Source: Microbacteriaceae bacterium (lineage in GTDB: Bacteria; Actinomycetota; Actinomycetes; Actinomycetales; Microbacteriaceae). Taken from it: a stretch of DNA of 9,184 nt. Position numbers and translations under genes: made by a program. Under the pieces are notes generated by a model that saw only the letters and a list, made by a program, of their open reading frames with translations, searched no databases and was not told the DNA's origin. The stretch lies in the NCBI GenBank assembly GCA_947452355.1, contig CANGCU010000039.1, forward strand, positions 1 through 9,184, written 5' to 3'. This document shows positions 1 to 7,100 of the stretch, piece by piece (the stretch's first letter is position 1; every line of letters begins with the position of its first letter).

Positions 1-27
1 AAGGGTAGGCTTTTGCATGTCGCTCAC
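1..27 (-). CDS. polA: DNA polymerase I, first nine codons only (partial)
   Basis: Reading the minus strand from a GTG at 27-25 gives MSDMQKPTL before the window ends. Actinobacterial DNA polymerase I proteins commonly begin MS-D-x-x-KPTL and continue into the 5'-nuclease domain (LLVIDGHS), which would lie outside the window. The gene would encode the repair and Okazaki-fragment polymerase. Support is limited to nine residues, the neighbourhood (a pdtaR-type regulator beside polA is known in actinobacteria), and a GTGAG start context identical to that of pdtaR. No convincing Shine-Dalgarno sequence precedes the start. The neighbouring thioesterase gene is divergent, with 41 bases between the two start codons. 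Confidence 0.6.
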
Positions 28-39
28 GGGTTCAGCCTA
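23..39 (-). repeat. 17-base direct repeat, copy 1 (polA start)
   Basis: The minus-strand sequence TAGGCTGAACCCGTGAG is exactly repeated at 1071-1087 in the same orientation. In both copies the GTG is the start codon of a minus-strand gene. The identity stops on both sides (A versus G upstream, C versus T downstream), so only the putative -10 box, the spacer and the first five coding bases are shared. Confidence 0.85.
34..39 (-). promoter_or_regulatory. Candidate -10 box of a leaderless polA promoter
   Basis: On the minus strand TAGGCT is followed by the six bases GAACCC and then directly by the GTG start at 27. The box fits the actinobacterial TANNNT -10 pattern, and the distance would place the transcript start on the G of GTG, meaning a leaderless mRNA. 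I see no good -35 match 16 to 18 bases upstream. The same arrangement occurs before pdtaR. The alternative is that AGG within the box acts as a weak ribosome binding site. Confidence 0.4.
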
Positions 40-54
40 TCGACCGACACCGAC

Positions 55-61
55 GAAGGGG
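55..61 (+). promoter_or_regulatory. Ribosome binding site of the hotdog thioesterase
   Basis: GAAGGGG lies seven bases before the ATG at 69 and fits a Shine-Dalgarno sequence. It fixes that ATG as the start. The upstream plus strand offers only a weak promoter candidate (TATCGA at 38-43), so the promoter is not assigned. Confidence 0.65.
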
Positions 62-68
62 TTGCACC

Positions 69-488
69 ATGGGAGTTCTCGATAACCTTCATCCTGAGTT
101 GCAGGAACGGTTCTCGACGGGCGGTGGTGAATTGACCCAAAAGCTCGGAATAGAGTTACTCGAAATCTCGGCCGAGCGTTCCGTCGCGCGAATGCCCGTC
201 GCCGGAAACCGGCAGGTTGTCGGAATTCTCCATGGCGGAGCGCACGTCGTGCTCGGCGAAACACTCGGCAGTGTTTCCGCTGCCGTTCACGCTGGTCCGG
301 GCAGATACGCCGTTGGGATCGACATCAACGCGACACACACCAAGAGCATCGCGGACGGGTGGGTCACCGGGACGTGTACCGCCATTTCACTCGGCAAAAC
401 TATCTGTGTTCACGAGATCGTTGTGGCGAACGATGCCGGCGAGCGACTGTCGACCGTACGAATCACGAATTTGTTGCGAGACCGCTAG
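69..488 (+). CDS. Hotdog-fold acyl-CoA thioesterase, MenI/YdiI-like
   Basis: This 139-residue protein belongs to the PaaI/YdiI hotdog thioesterase group, which hydrolyses acyl- or aroyl-CoA thioesters in the cytoplasm as small oligomers. The core reads GILHGG (residues 52-57) followed by LGETLGS (62-68). This matches the YdiI/MenI pattern, with His55 and the catalytic acid Glu64. A second family block, GIDINATHTKS (83-93), follows. Length is normal for the family. In E. coli the closest type (MenI/YdiI) releases 1,4-dihydroxy-2-naphthoate in menaquinone synthesis. That role is plausible in a menaquinone-using actinobacterium, but substrate cannot be read from the sequence and no men genes are nearby. 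The start is supported by GAAGGGG seven bases upstream. The gene is divergent from polA and its stop overlaps the stop of the convergent pdtaR gene. Confidence 0.88.
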   Translation: MGVLDNLHPELQERFSTGGGELTQKLGIELLEISAERSVARMPVAGNRQVVGILHGGAHVVLGETLGSVSAAVHAGPGRYAVGIDINATHTKSIADGWVTGTCTAISLGKTICVHEIVVANDAGERLSTVRITNLLRDR

Positions 489-1075
489 GACTTAGGGTCG
501 AGCTGTTCGATAACCGCCAACGCGACTTCGCCCATAGTCAAGCGCCGATCCATCGACGCCTTTTGAATCCAACGGAACGCTTCCGGTTCGGATAACTTCA
601 TCTTCAGTTGCAATAGTCCTTTTGCTCGTTCGAGCACCTTACGTGTTTCGAGGCGCTCAAGAGCATCGGACACTTCGGCCTCGACTGCCAGAAGTTCGTG
701 ATGGCGCGATAATGCAACTTCAATCTGTGGAAGCAACCGCTCTGGCGTGAACGGTTTGACCACATAGGCAATGGCTCCGGCTTCGACAGCCCGGGCAACA
801 AATTCGGGCTGTGCGAAAGCGGTCAACATTACGACCGGCGCGAGCCGTTCTTTGCCGATGATCTCTGCTGCGGTCAACCCATCCATTTTCGGCATGGTGA
901 TGTCCATGACAACCAGATCTGGCCGAAGACTTCGTGCAAGTTCAATTGCAGTTTCCCCGTCTGCGCCCTCGCCGACGACCTCGAAACCGTTTTCCTGGAG
1001 CACCTCGACAACATCCATACGAATCAGTGCTTCGTCTTCGACGACAACAACTCGTCGGGGTGCGGGTTCACTCAC
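485..1075 (-). CDS. pdtaR: ANTAR-domain response regulator, PdtaR-like
   Basis: This 196-residue protein is a two-component response regulator with RNA-binding output. Residues 8 to about 123 form the receiver domain, with acidic pocket Glu13/Asp14, phospho-acceptor Asp58 in VVMDITMP, Thr85 and Lys107 in VKPF. A helical linker leads to an ANTAR domain at about 130-190, with the signature RKVLERAKGLL and the pattern EPEAFRWIQKAS. ANTAR proteins bind paired RNA stem-loops with hexanucleotide loops and prevent transcription termination. The M. tuberculosis homologue Rv1626 (PdtaR) is phosphorylated by the kinase PdtaS and also lies near polA and pykA. No kinase gene is present here, which is usual since pdtaS is encoded elsewhere. 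The start is a GTG preceded by TAGGCT and six bases rather than a clear Shine-Dalgarno site, suggesting leaderless expression. The stop overlaps that of the convergent thioesterase gene. Confidence 0.93.
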   Translation of the reverse strand: MSEPAPRRVVVVEDEALIRMDVVEVLQENGFEVVGEGADGETAIELARSLRPDLVVMDITMPKMDGLTAAEIIGKERLAPVVMLTAFAQPEFVARAVEAGAIAYVVKPFTPERLLPQIEVALSRHHELLAVEAEVSDALERLETRKVLERAKGLLQLKMKLSEPEAFRWIQKASMDRRLTMGEVALAVIEQLDPKS

Positions 1076-1087
1076 GGGTTCAGCCTA
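1071..1087 (-). repeat. 17-base direct repeat, copy 2 (pdtaR start)
   Basis: This is the second exact copy of TAGGCTGAACCCGTGAG, also at 23-39. It covers the putative -10 box, spacer, GTG start codon and first bases of codon two of pdtaR. It may be a shared promoter module or a relic of a local duplication. Confidence 0.85.
1082..1087 (-). promoter_or_regulatory. Candidate -10 box of a leaderless pdtaR promoter
   Basis: TAGGCT on the minus strand, the spacer GAACCC, then the GTG start at 1075 reproduce exactly the layout before polA. The distance would put the transcript start at the G of the start codon. The -35 region would fall just beyond the 5' end of the tRNA-Leu gene on the opposite strand and shows no clear TTGACA match. 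The prediction rests on the TANNNT box, its spacing, the lack of a strong ribosome binding site, and the repetition at polA. Confidence 0.45.
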
Positions 1088-1107
1088 CGGTATCGTTTTG
1101 CGGTGTA

Positions 1108-1190
1108 GCCGGATTGGCGGAATGGCAGACGCGGAGCACTCAAAATGCTTTGTCCGGAAGGGCGTGTGGGTTCAAGTCCCACATCCGGCA
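1108..1190 (+). tRNA. tRNA-Leu, anticodon CAA
   Basis: This is a complete class II tRNA of 83 bases. The acceptor stem GCCGGAT (1108-1114) pairs perfectly with ATCCGGC (1183-1189), and the discriminator base is A1190. The D stem is GCG/CGC (1117-1119 with 1130-1132). The anticodon stem GAGCA/TGCTT (1134-1138 with 1146-1150) carries the loop CTCAAAA with anticodon CAA at 1141-1143, which reads UUG. The long variable arm (1151-1165) folds as GTCC-GGAA-GGGC. The T stem GTGGG/CCCAC (1166-1170 with 1178-1182) encloses TTCAAGT. The long variable arm, G20-type D loop and A73 are as expected for leucine. The 3' CCA is not encoded (CGA follows), so it must be added after transcription. Confidence 0.97.
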
Positions 1191-1194
1191 CGAC

Positions 1195-1222
1195 AGAGGG
1201 CGGGGATAACTCCCCGCCCTCT
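1195..1222. terminator. Hairpin between convergent tRNA-Leu and pyk
   Basis: AGAGGGCGGGG (1195-1205) pairs without mismatch with CCCCGCCCTCT (1212-1222) around the six-base loop ATAACT. It begins four bases after the tRNA and ends 15 bases before the pyk stop codon on the opposite strand. A short, imperfect T-rich stretch (TCTGTTTA) follows on the plus strand, and there is essentially no T tract on the minus strand. It probably serves both convergent transcripts. Confidence 0.8.
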
Positions 1223-1237
1223 TCTGTTTAGCCGTGA

Positions 1238-2662
1238 CTATGGTCGCGCGATGGTGTCACCGATAACGTGAATTCGCAAGTCGTTTGTCGACCCTGCGAT
1301 TCCGGGAGGGGAACCGGAAATGACGACGACCTTGTCGCCCTTGTGCACGAGTCCTGCGCCCAGAAGTTGTTCGTCAACCTCAATGAACATTTCGTCGGTG
1401 TGCTGAACGGGCGAGACCAAGAACGACTGGATACCCCAGTACAGTGCCATGCGTCGCCTAATCGCCTCGTCCGTAGCGAATGCTCTCATCGGGATGCGGA
1501 AACGGAGCCTGGACATTCGGCGGGCGGAATCACCCGATTCGGTGAACACGCACACGAACTTGGCCTCGACGAAGTCCGCGACCTCGGCCGCAGCAAGGGT
1601 CAATGCACCACCTTGAGTTCGTGGCTTTGTCCCGAGCGGGAGAATTCGTTCGAGGCCGTGCTCTTCGGTGTTCTCGACGATGCGTGCCATCGTGGCGACT
1701 GTGATGGCAGGGAACTCACCGACGCTCGTTTCGCCGGACAACATAACGGCGTCAGCGCCATCGAGAATGGCGTTCGCCACATCCGAGGTTTCCGCTCGAG
1801 TGGGCACGGGGGACGAAATCATGGATTCGAGCATCTGTGTCGCCACAATCACGGGTTTTGCCATGCGCCTCGCGGCCTCGACGGCACTCTTTTGAACCAA
1901 CGGCACTTGTTCTAGGGGAAGCTCCACGCCGAGGTCACCGCGAGCGACCATGATGGCGTCAAACGCATCGACGATTTCATCTATTGCCGCCACAGCCTGC
2001 GGCTTCTCGATTTTCGCGATGACGGGAACGCGACGTCCCTCCTCCGCCATGATCTCGTGGACTCGGGTGACGTCGGCGGCGTTGCGCACAAAGGACAGTG
2101 CGATGTAGTCCGCGCCGATTCGAAGACCCCAACGAAGGTCGTCTTCGTCCTTCTCGCTGAGCGCGGGAACGTTGACCGCAACACCGGGAAGGTTAATTCC
2201 CTTGTTGTTCGAAACGAAACCGCCGACGACTACCTCAGTTCGAACCCGAACGCCATCGGTGTCGATTACCCGAACGTTGACTTTGCCATCGTCGATGAGC
2301 AGAGTGTCTCCGGGGCTGACATCGTTAGGCAAACCCTTGAATGTCGTCCCGCACAGATCCTTGGTGCCCTCAACCTCTTCGGTCGTGATGGTGAAAATGT
2401 CCCCAATCGACAATTCGTGAGGTCCGTCTGAGAATTTTCCAAGTCTAATTTTTGGCCCCTGAAGGTCGACAAGAACTGCCACGGGTTTTCCGAGATCGGC
2501 TGCAACTTTTCGAACGTTCGCGTACACCGCTTCGTGCACCTCGTGAGATCCGTGACTCAAGTTCATTCGAGCGACATCAACACCCGCCTCGACGATCGCT
2601 CGGATGGTGTCATACGAGTTTGTCGCAGGACCAAGCGTTGCAACGATTTTGGCGCGTCTCAT
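1238..2662 (-). CDS. pyk: Pyruvate kinase
   Basis: This 474-residue cytoplasmic enzyme converts phosphoenolpyruvate plus ADP to pyruvate plus ATP, the last step of glycolysis. The N-terminus RRAKIVATLGPA and ARMNLSHG (Arg32, Asn34, Ser36) are family hallmarks. The catalytic block VIAKIEKPQ contains Lys217 and the metal ligand Glu219, and MVARGDLGVELP supplies Asp243. MLSGETSVGEFP lies further along in the barrel. The C-terminal regulatory domain ends with VVISGSPPGIAGSTNDLRIH. Length matches bacterial type enzymes (about 470-480), so the gene is complete. AGAGGA four bases before the ATG fixes the start. It lies 30 bases after gltD on the same strand with no obvious promoter between them, so co-transcription with gltBD is likely. 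An internal promoter inside gltD cannot be excluded. Which effector (AMP, sugar phosphate) controls it cannot be read here. Confidence 0.98.
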   Translation of the reverse strand: MRRAKIVATLGPATNSYDTIRAIVEAGVDVARMNLSHGSHEVHEAVYANVRKVAADLGKPVAVLVDLQGPKIRLGKFSDGPHELSIGDIFTITTEEVEGTKDLCGTTFKGLPNDVSPGDTLLIDDGKVNVRVIDTDGVRVRTEVVVGGFVSNNKGINLPGVAVNVPALSEKDEDDLRWGLRIGADYIALSFVRNAADVTRVHEIMAEEGRRVPVIAKIEKPQAVAAIDEIVDAFDAIMVARGDLGVELPLEQVPLVQKSAVEAARRMAKPVIVATQMLESMISSPVPTRAETSDVANAILDGADAVMLSGETSVGEFPAITVATMARIVENTEEHGLERILPLGTKPRTQGGALTLAAAEVADFVEAKFVCVFTESGDSARRMSRLRFRIPMRAFATDEAIRRRMALYWGIQSFLVSPVQHTDEMFIEVDEQLLGAGLVHKGDKVVVISGSPPGIAGSTNDLRIHVIGDTIARP

Positions 2663-2666
2663 GGTG

Positions 2667-2672
2667 TCCTCT
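2667..2672 (-). promoter_or_regulatory. Ribosome binding site of pyk
   Basis: The minus strand reads AGAGGA, four bases before the pyk ATG, inside the 30-base gap after gltD. It decides the start and shows that pyk can be translated independently of gltD. Confidence 0.7.
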
Positions 2673-2692
2673 GTTGTCGAATTGGGCGGTGG

Positions 2693-4150
2693 CTAAAAGT
2701 GTATCGGGGCATCGTGAGCGGTCACTGGTCGCGGCAACGTCGTGCGGCCTCGGAGAAATTCGTCGGCGCGCGCGGCGGCAGCGCGACCTTCCGCGATGGC
2801 CCAGACGATGAGCGAAGCGCCGCGGCCTGCGTCGCCCGCCACAAAGACGCCCGGGATGTTGGTGTCATAGGTTCGATTTCGGGCAAGCGTTCCTCGTGAC
2901 GAGATGTCTATCCCCCATTGCGCCGAGATGGTCGAGGTGTCGACACCCGAATACCCAAGTGCGAGTAGAACGACATCCGCCGGAATCGTGCGCTCTGTTC
3001 CCGCCGCCGGACGCCGACCACCGTCAACATATTCGGTTTCGGCAACCACGAGTCCGGTGAGTTGACCATCGCTATTTCCAAGGAATTCGACGGTCGATGC
3101 GAGGTAGGTTCGGTCCCCGCCCTCCTCGTGCGCGCTCTGAACCTCGAACAGCGTCGGATCCATCGGCCACGGTTGGTTTCCATCGCGTTCTGTTGGTGGC
3201 CGTTTCCCAATCGCGAGTGTCGTGACGCTCGCGGCACCTTGACGTAATGCAGTCCCGAGACAATCCGCACCGGTATCGCCACCGCCGAGGATGATGACAT
3301 TCTTCCCCGCAACGTCGATGTGGTTGGGCGGGTTTTCACCAGCCACCGCTCGGTTGGACGGCACAAGGTAGTCCATCGCGAAATGTATCCCTGTGAGTTG
3401 ACGACCCGGGATGTCGAGGTCTCGTCCAACGGGCGCGCCAACGGACACAACGACCGCGTCATATCGCTCCTGAAGCTCCGGCCACGTCACGTCCACTCCG
3501 ACCGTCACGCCGGTGCGGAAGCGAGTTCCCTCCTGCGCCATCTGTTCGATTCGACGATCGATGTGCCTCTTTTCCATCTTGAAATCGGGAATTCCGTAAC
3601 GAAGAAGTCCCCCTACGAGTTCATCTCGTTCATAGACTGCAACCGTGTGTCCAACTCGGGTCAGCTGCTGGGCCGCTGCCAAACCCGCGGGACCTGAACC
3701 GACCACCGCAACGGTCTTACCGGTGAGGCGATCCGGCAAAACGGGGTTGATATATCCCCTCTCCCACGCCATGTCGATGATGGCGAGTTCTGACTGTTTG
3801 ATGGTGACGGCGGGTTGGTTGATTCCCAGGACACACGATGACTCACATGGGGCCGGGCATAACCTGCCCGTGAACTCTGGAAAATTGTTTGTCGAGTGAA
3901 GGCGTTCAATCGCTCCGCGCCAATCGTCTCGATGCACCATGTCGTTGAACTCGGGAATGAGGTTGCCGAGCGGGCAACCCTGATGGCAGAAAGCCACACC
4001 GCAATCCATGCAGCGACCGGCTTGGCGCTCGATCTGCCCAGATTCGCGTTCTTCGTAGACTTCTTTCCAGTCCCTAAGGCGAATCGGTACTGGTCGCCTT
4101 TCCGGCAACTCTCGTGCAGGTGTCCTCAGAAAACCGCGGGGATCAGCCAC
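2693..4150 (-). CDS. gltD: Glutamate synthase (NADPH) small subunit
   Basis: This 485-residue subunit takes electrons from NADPH through FAD and iron-sulfur clusters to the large subunit GltB. The N-terminal cluster domain holds Cys47, Cys50, Cys55 and Cys59 (RCMDCGVAFCHQGCP) and a second set Cys98, Cys102, Cys106 (LCPAPCESSC). The FAD-binding motif is GSGPAG at 151-156, and the NADPH-binding motif is GGGDTG at 289-294. IPGVFVAGDAGRGASL near the C-terminus is the usual second FAD contact. Length fits the family (about 470-490). The start is a GTG eight bases inside the end of gltB, with a strong GGAGGTGA site before it, so the two subunits are translationally coupled at near-equal amounts. 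Related FAD oxidoreductases share this fold, but the adjacent gltB makes the assignment firm. Confidence 0.98.
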   Translation of the reverse strand: MADPRGFLRTPARELPERRPVPIRLRDWKEVYEERESGQIERQAGRCMDCGVAFCHQGCPLGNLIPEFNDMVHRDDWRGAIERLHSTNNFPEFTGRLCPAPCESSCVLGINQPAVTIKQSELAIIDMAWERGYINPVLPDRLTGKTVAVVGSGPAGLAAAQQLTRVGHTVAVYERDELVGGLLRYGIPDFKMEKRHIDRRIEQMAQEGTRFRTGVTVGVDVTWPELQERYDAVVVSVGAPVGRDLDIPGRQLTGIHFAMDYLVPSNRAVAGENPPNHIDVAGKNVIILGGGDTGADCLGTALRQGAASVTTLAIGKRPPTERDGNQPWPMDPTLFEVQSAHEEGGDRTYLASTVEFLGNSDGQLTGLVVAETEYVDGGRRPAAGTERTIPADVVLLALGYSGVDTSTISAQWGIDISSRGTLARNRTYDTNIPGVFVAGDAGRGASLIVWAIAEGRAAAARADEFLRGRTTLPRPVTAHDAPIHF

Positions 4151-7100
4151 CGGTCACCTCCAGAATTTCAGACCAGACGTCATCGCCATCTGGATCGCGA
4201 CCCTGTCTAGCGGCTTCCAATCGGATACTGGTCACTTTCCGGAAATCGCGAGGAGTGACGGCAGTAATTCGCGCCGACGTCGATTCCCAATCGTCAAGCA
4301 ACGAGACCGCAAAGGACGAACCAGTTTCAGCAACGTGTCGCTCGAGCAATTGGCGAACCGTAACTTCGCTCTCAGCGGACAACGGCGAGAGTTCGAGTTC
4401 ACCCGATCGAAGCGCCGCTTGGTTGACGAGCGACGGGTCGAGGTCGAGCACGAACGCGTAGCCACCGCTCATTCCCGCTCCAAGATTTCGACCGGTCTTG
4501 CCGATGATGAGGGCAACTCCCCCGGTCATGTATTCGAGGGCGTGATCTCCGGTCCCTTCGACGACCGCGGTTGCGCCAGAGTTTCGAACTCCGAATCGTT
4601 CGCCGACAACTCCCGCGATGAACAGCTCGCCGCTTGTCGCACCGTAGCCAACGACGTTCCCCGCGATGATGTTGTGGTTCGACGGGAAGGTTGATTCGGT
4701 TGGATGACGAAGCACAATTCGACCACCGCTCAGCCCTTTTCCGACGTAGTCATTTGCGTCGCCCGTGAGCCTCAGCGTTATTCCGCGCGGGACGAAAGCG
4801 CCGAGAGACTGACCGGCTGCGCCACTGAGTGAAATTTCAATCGTGTCCGGCTCGAGACCGTCGACTCCGTGTGTCTTCGTGACAACGTGTCCAAGCATCG
4901 TGCCAATCGCTCGGTCGGTGTTGCGGACCACCGCGGCGAGGCTCACGGGAATCCTCTGTTGGATAGCCGCGTCCGCGTCGCGGATGAACTGGTGATCGCC
5001 GTGAGCATCCAGCTCGTGGTCCTGATGGCTCACGTTGTAGCGCGGAACATCATCGGAGAATTGTTTTCCGCCCAAAATGGGCTGAAGGTCTAATCCTTCG
5101 CTCTTCCAGTGATTGACTGCTCGGTCGACATCGAGAACCTCGCGGTGACCGATTGCGTCAGCGAGCGTGCGGAACCCAAGTGACGCAAGAATCTCACGCA
5201 CTTCCTCCGCGATGTATTCGAAGAACGTTTCGACGAACTCGGGCTTCCCCGAGAACCGCTCACGCAACACGGGGTTTTGGGTGGCTACGCCGACCGGGCA
5301 CGTGTCGAGATGGCACACGCGCATCAGAATGCAACCGCTGACCACCATGGGTGCGGTTGCGAAACCGAACTCTTCCGCGCCCAACAACGCAGCGATGACG
5401 ACATCGCGACCGGTCTTCATCTGTCCGTCCACCTGTAAGACGATCCGACCGCGCATGTCGTTGAGCATGAGCGTCTGTTGCGCCTCGGCGAGCCCCAGTT
5501 CCCATGGTGTTCCGGCGTGCTTCAACGATGACAGTGGGCTGGCGCCGGTTCCACCGTCGTGTCCCGAGATGAGAATGACGTCCGCCTTCGACTTCGCCAC
5601 GCCCGCCGCTACGGTGCCGACACCGGATTCCGACACCAGCTTTACGTGAATACGGGCAGCCGGGTTAGATCGCTTCAAGTCGAAAATCAGCTGTTTGAGG
5701 TCCTCAATCGAGTAGATGTCGTGGTGTGGCGGTGGCGAGATGAGGCCGACACCCGGCGTGCCCATTCGGGTCTCGGCGATCCACGGGTACACCTTGTTGG
5801 ATGGAAGTTGGCCACCTTCGCCCGGTTTTGCACCTTGCGCCATTTTGATTTGCAGATCATCGGCGTGCGTAAGGTACATGCTCGTCACACCAAAACGGCC
5901 ACTCGCGACTTGTTTGATTGAGCTGCGGCGTTCGGGGTCGAGCAACCGGTCGAGGGATTCACCGCCTTCACCAGTGTTGGAACGAGCTCCGAGTCGGTTC
6001 ATTGCAATGGCGAGAGTTTCGTGCATCTCGGAAGAAATCGCACCGTAGGACATAGCTCCTGTTGAAAACCGAGCGATGATATCTCGCGCCGATTCGACCT
6101 CGTCGAGAGGGATGGGCGTGCGTCCCGTCGTGAAACGGAACAAACCCCGCAGAGTCATCAGGCGTTCCGCCTGCTCGTCCACGGCGGCGGTGTAATCACG
6201 GAACACGTCGTACCGCTTTTCCCGCGTCGCGTGTTGGAGTTTGAATACAGTCTCGGGGTTGAACAGATGGGGCGGACCCTCCCGCCGCCAGGCGTACTCG
6301 CCGCCCGTTGGTAGAACCTCGTGGAACGTCGAGGGGTCACCGTACGCACGCTCGTGGCGTAAGCGGTTTTCCTCGGCGATGATGTCCAGCGTGATCCCAC
6401 CCAGAATGCTCGTGACCCCGGTGAAATATCGATCTACGACCTCTTTGCTGAGGCCAATCGCTTCGAATGCCTGTGCGCCCGCGTAGGACGCAACGGTGGA
6501 AATGCCCATCTTTGACATGGTCTTCAGGATTCCCTTGCCGAGGGCGTAGATGATGTTCGCGACGGCCTTTTCGGGGGTGACCCCCGAGATTCGACCTGTA
6601 CGGACGAGAAGTTCCGCGGTTTCCATCGCGAGGTACGGGTTAATGGCGGAAGCACCAAACCCGATAAGCGTTGCGACGTGGTGAACCTCTCGGACGTCAC
6701 CCGCTTCGACGATGAGCGAGGATTGCATGCGTCGCCCTGTGCGAATCAAGTGATGATTCACAGCAGAGAGCATGAGCAGTGAGGGAATTGGGGCGAAATC
6801 GTTGTCGGAATCTCGGTCGCTCAACACAACGAACATCGCTCCGTCGTCCAGCGCGGAATCGACTTCCTCGCACAGCTCGTGAAGACGTCGTTCCATCGCC
6901 TGGGCGCCCTCATCAATTCGATACAGTCCCGACAGAACACGGGTTACGGGGCGACCGTCCTCCTGAAGATGGATGATTTTGGAGAGAGCATCATTATCAA
7001 TGACGGGGAAGGTTAGCGACACCTGCCGTGCGTGTTCCGGTGTTGCCGTCAGCAGGTTTCGTTCGGGGCCAAGCCCAACGTGCAACGACGTGACGATTTC

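Larger units (their letters stand above)
1067..1096 (+). promoter_or_regulatory. Candidate promoter of tRNA-Leu
   Basis: On the plus strand TTCACT (1067-1072, four of six matches to TTGACA) is separated by 18 bases from TATCGT (1091-1096, fitting TANNNT). Transcription would start near 1103, a few bases before the mature tRNA at 1108. The element overlaps the start codon and candidate -10 box of the divergent pdtaR gene, so the two promoters would occupy the same DNA on opposite strands. Confidence 0.4.

Noticed and set aside
1195..1222. Possible ANTAR target RNA, because the hairpin has a six-base loop and a PdtaR gene is nearby
   Set aside because: ANTAR targets need two adjacent hexaloop hairpins with conserved A at position 1 and G at position 4. 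Here there is one hairpin and the loop ATAACT (AGTTAT on the other strand) lacks G at position 4.
771..1271. A 166-codon plus-strand open frame running through the tRNA
   Set aside because: It is antisense to pdtaR, crosses the tRNA-Leu gene and the hairpin, and is rich in Ser/Thr/Arg as expected of shadow frames.
1268..1915. A 215-codon plus-strand open frame
   Set aside because: It lies fully antisense to pyk, which has every expected motif. The translation is low in recognisable domains, and the frame is a shadow of the pyk codon pattern.
5167..5649. A 160-codon plus-strand open frame
   Set aside because: It lies antisense to the FMN and iron-sulfur region of gltB, with no ribosome binding site that I can see and no recognisable domain.
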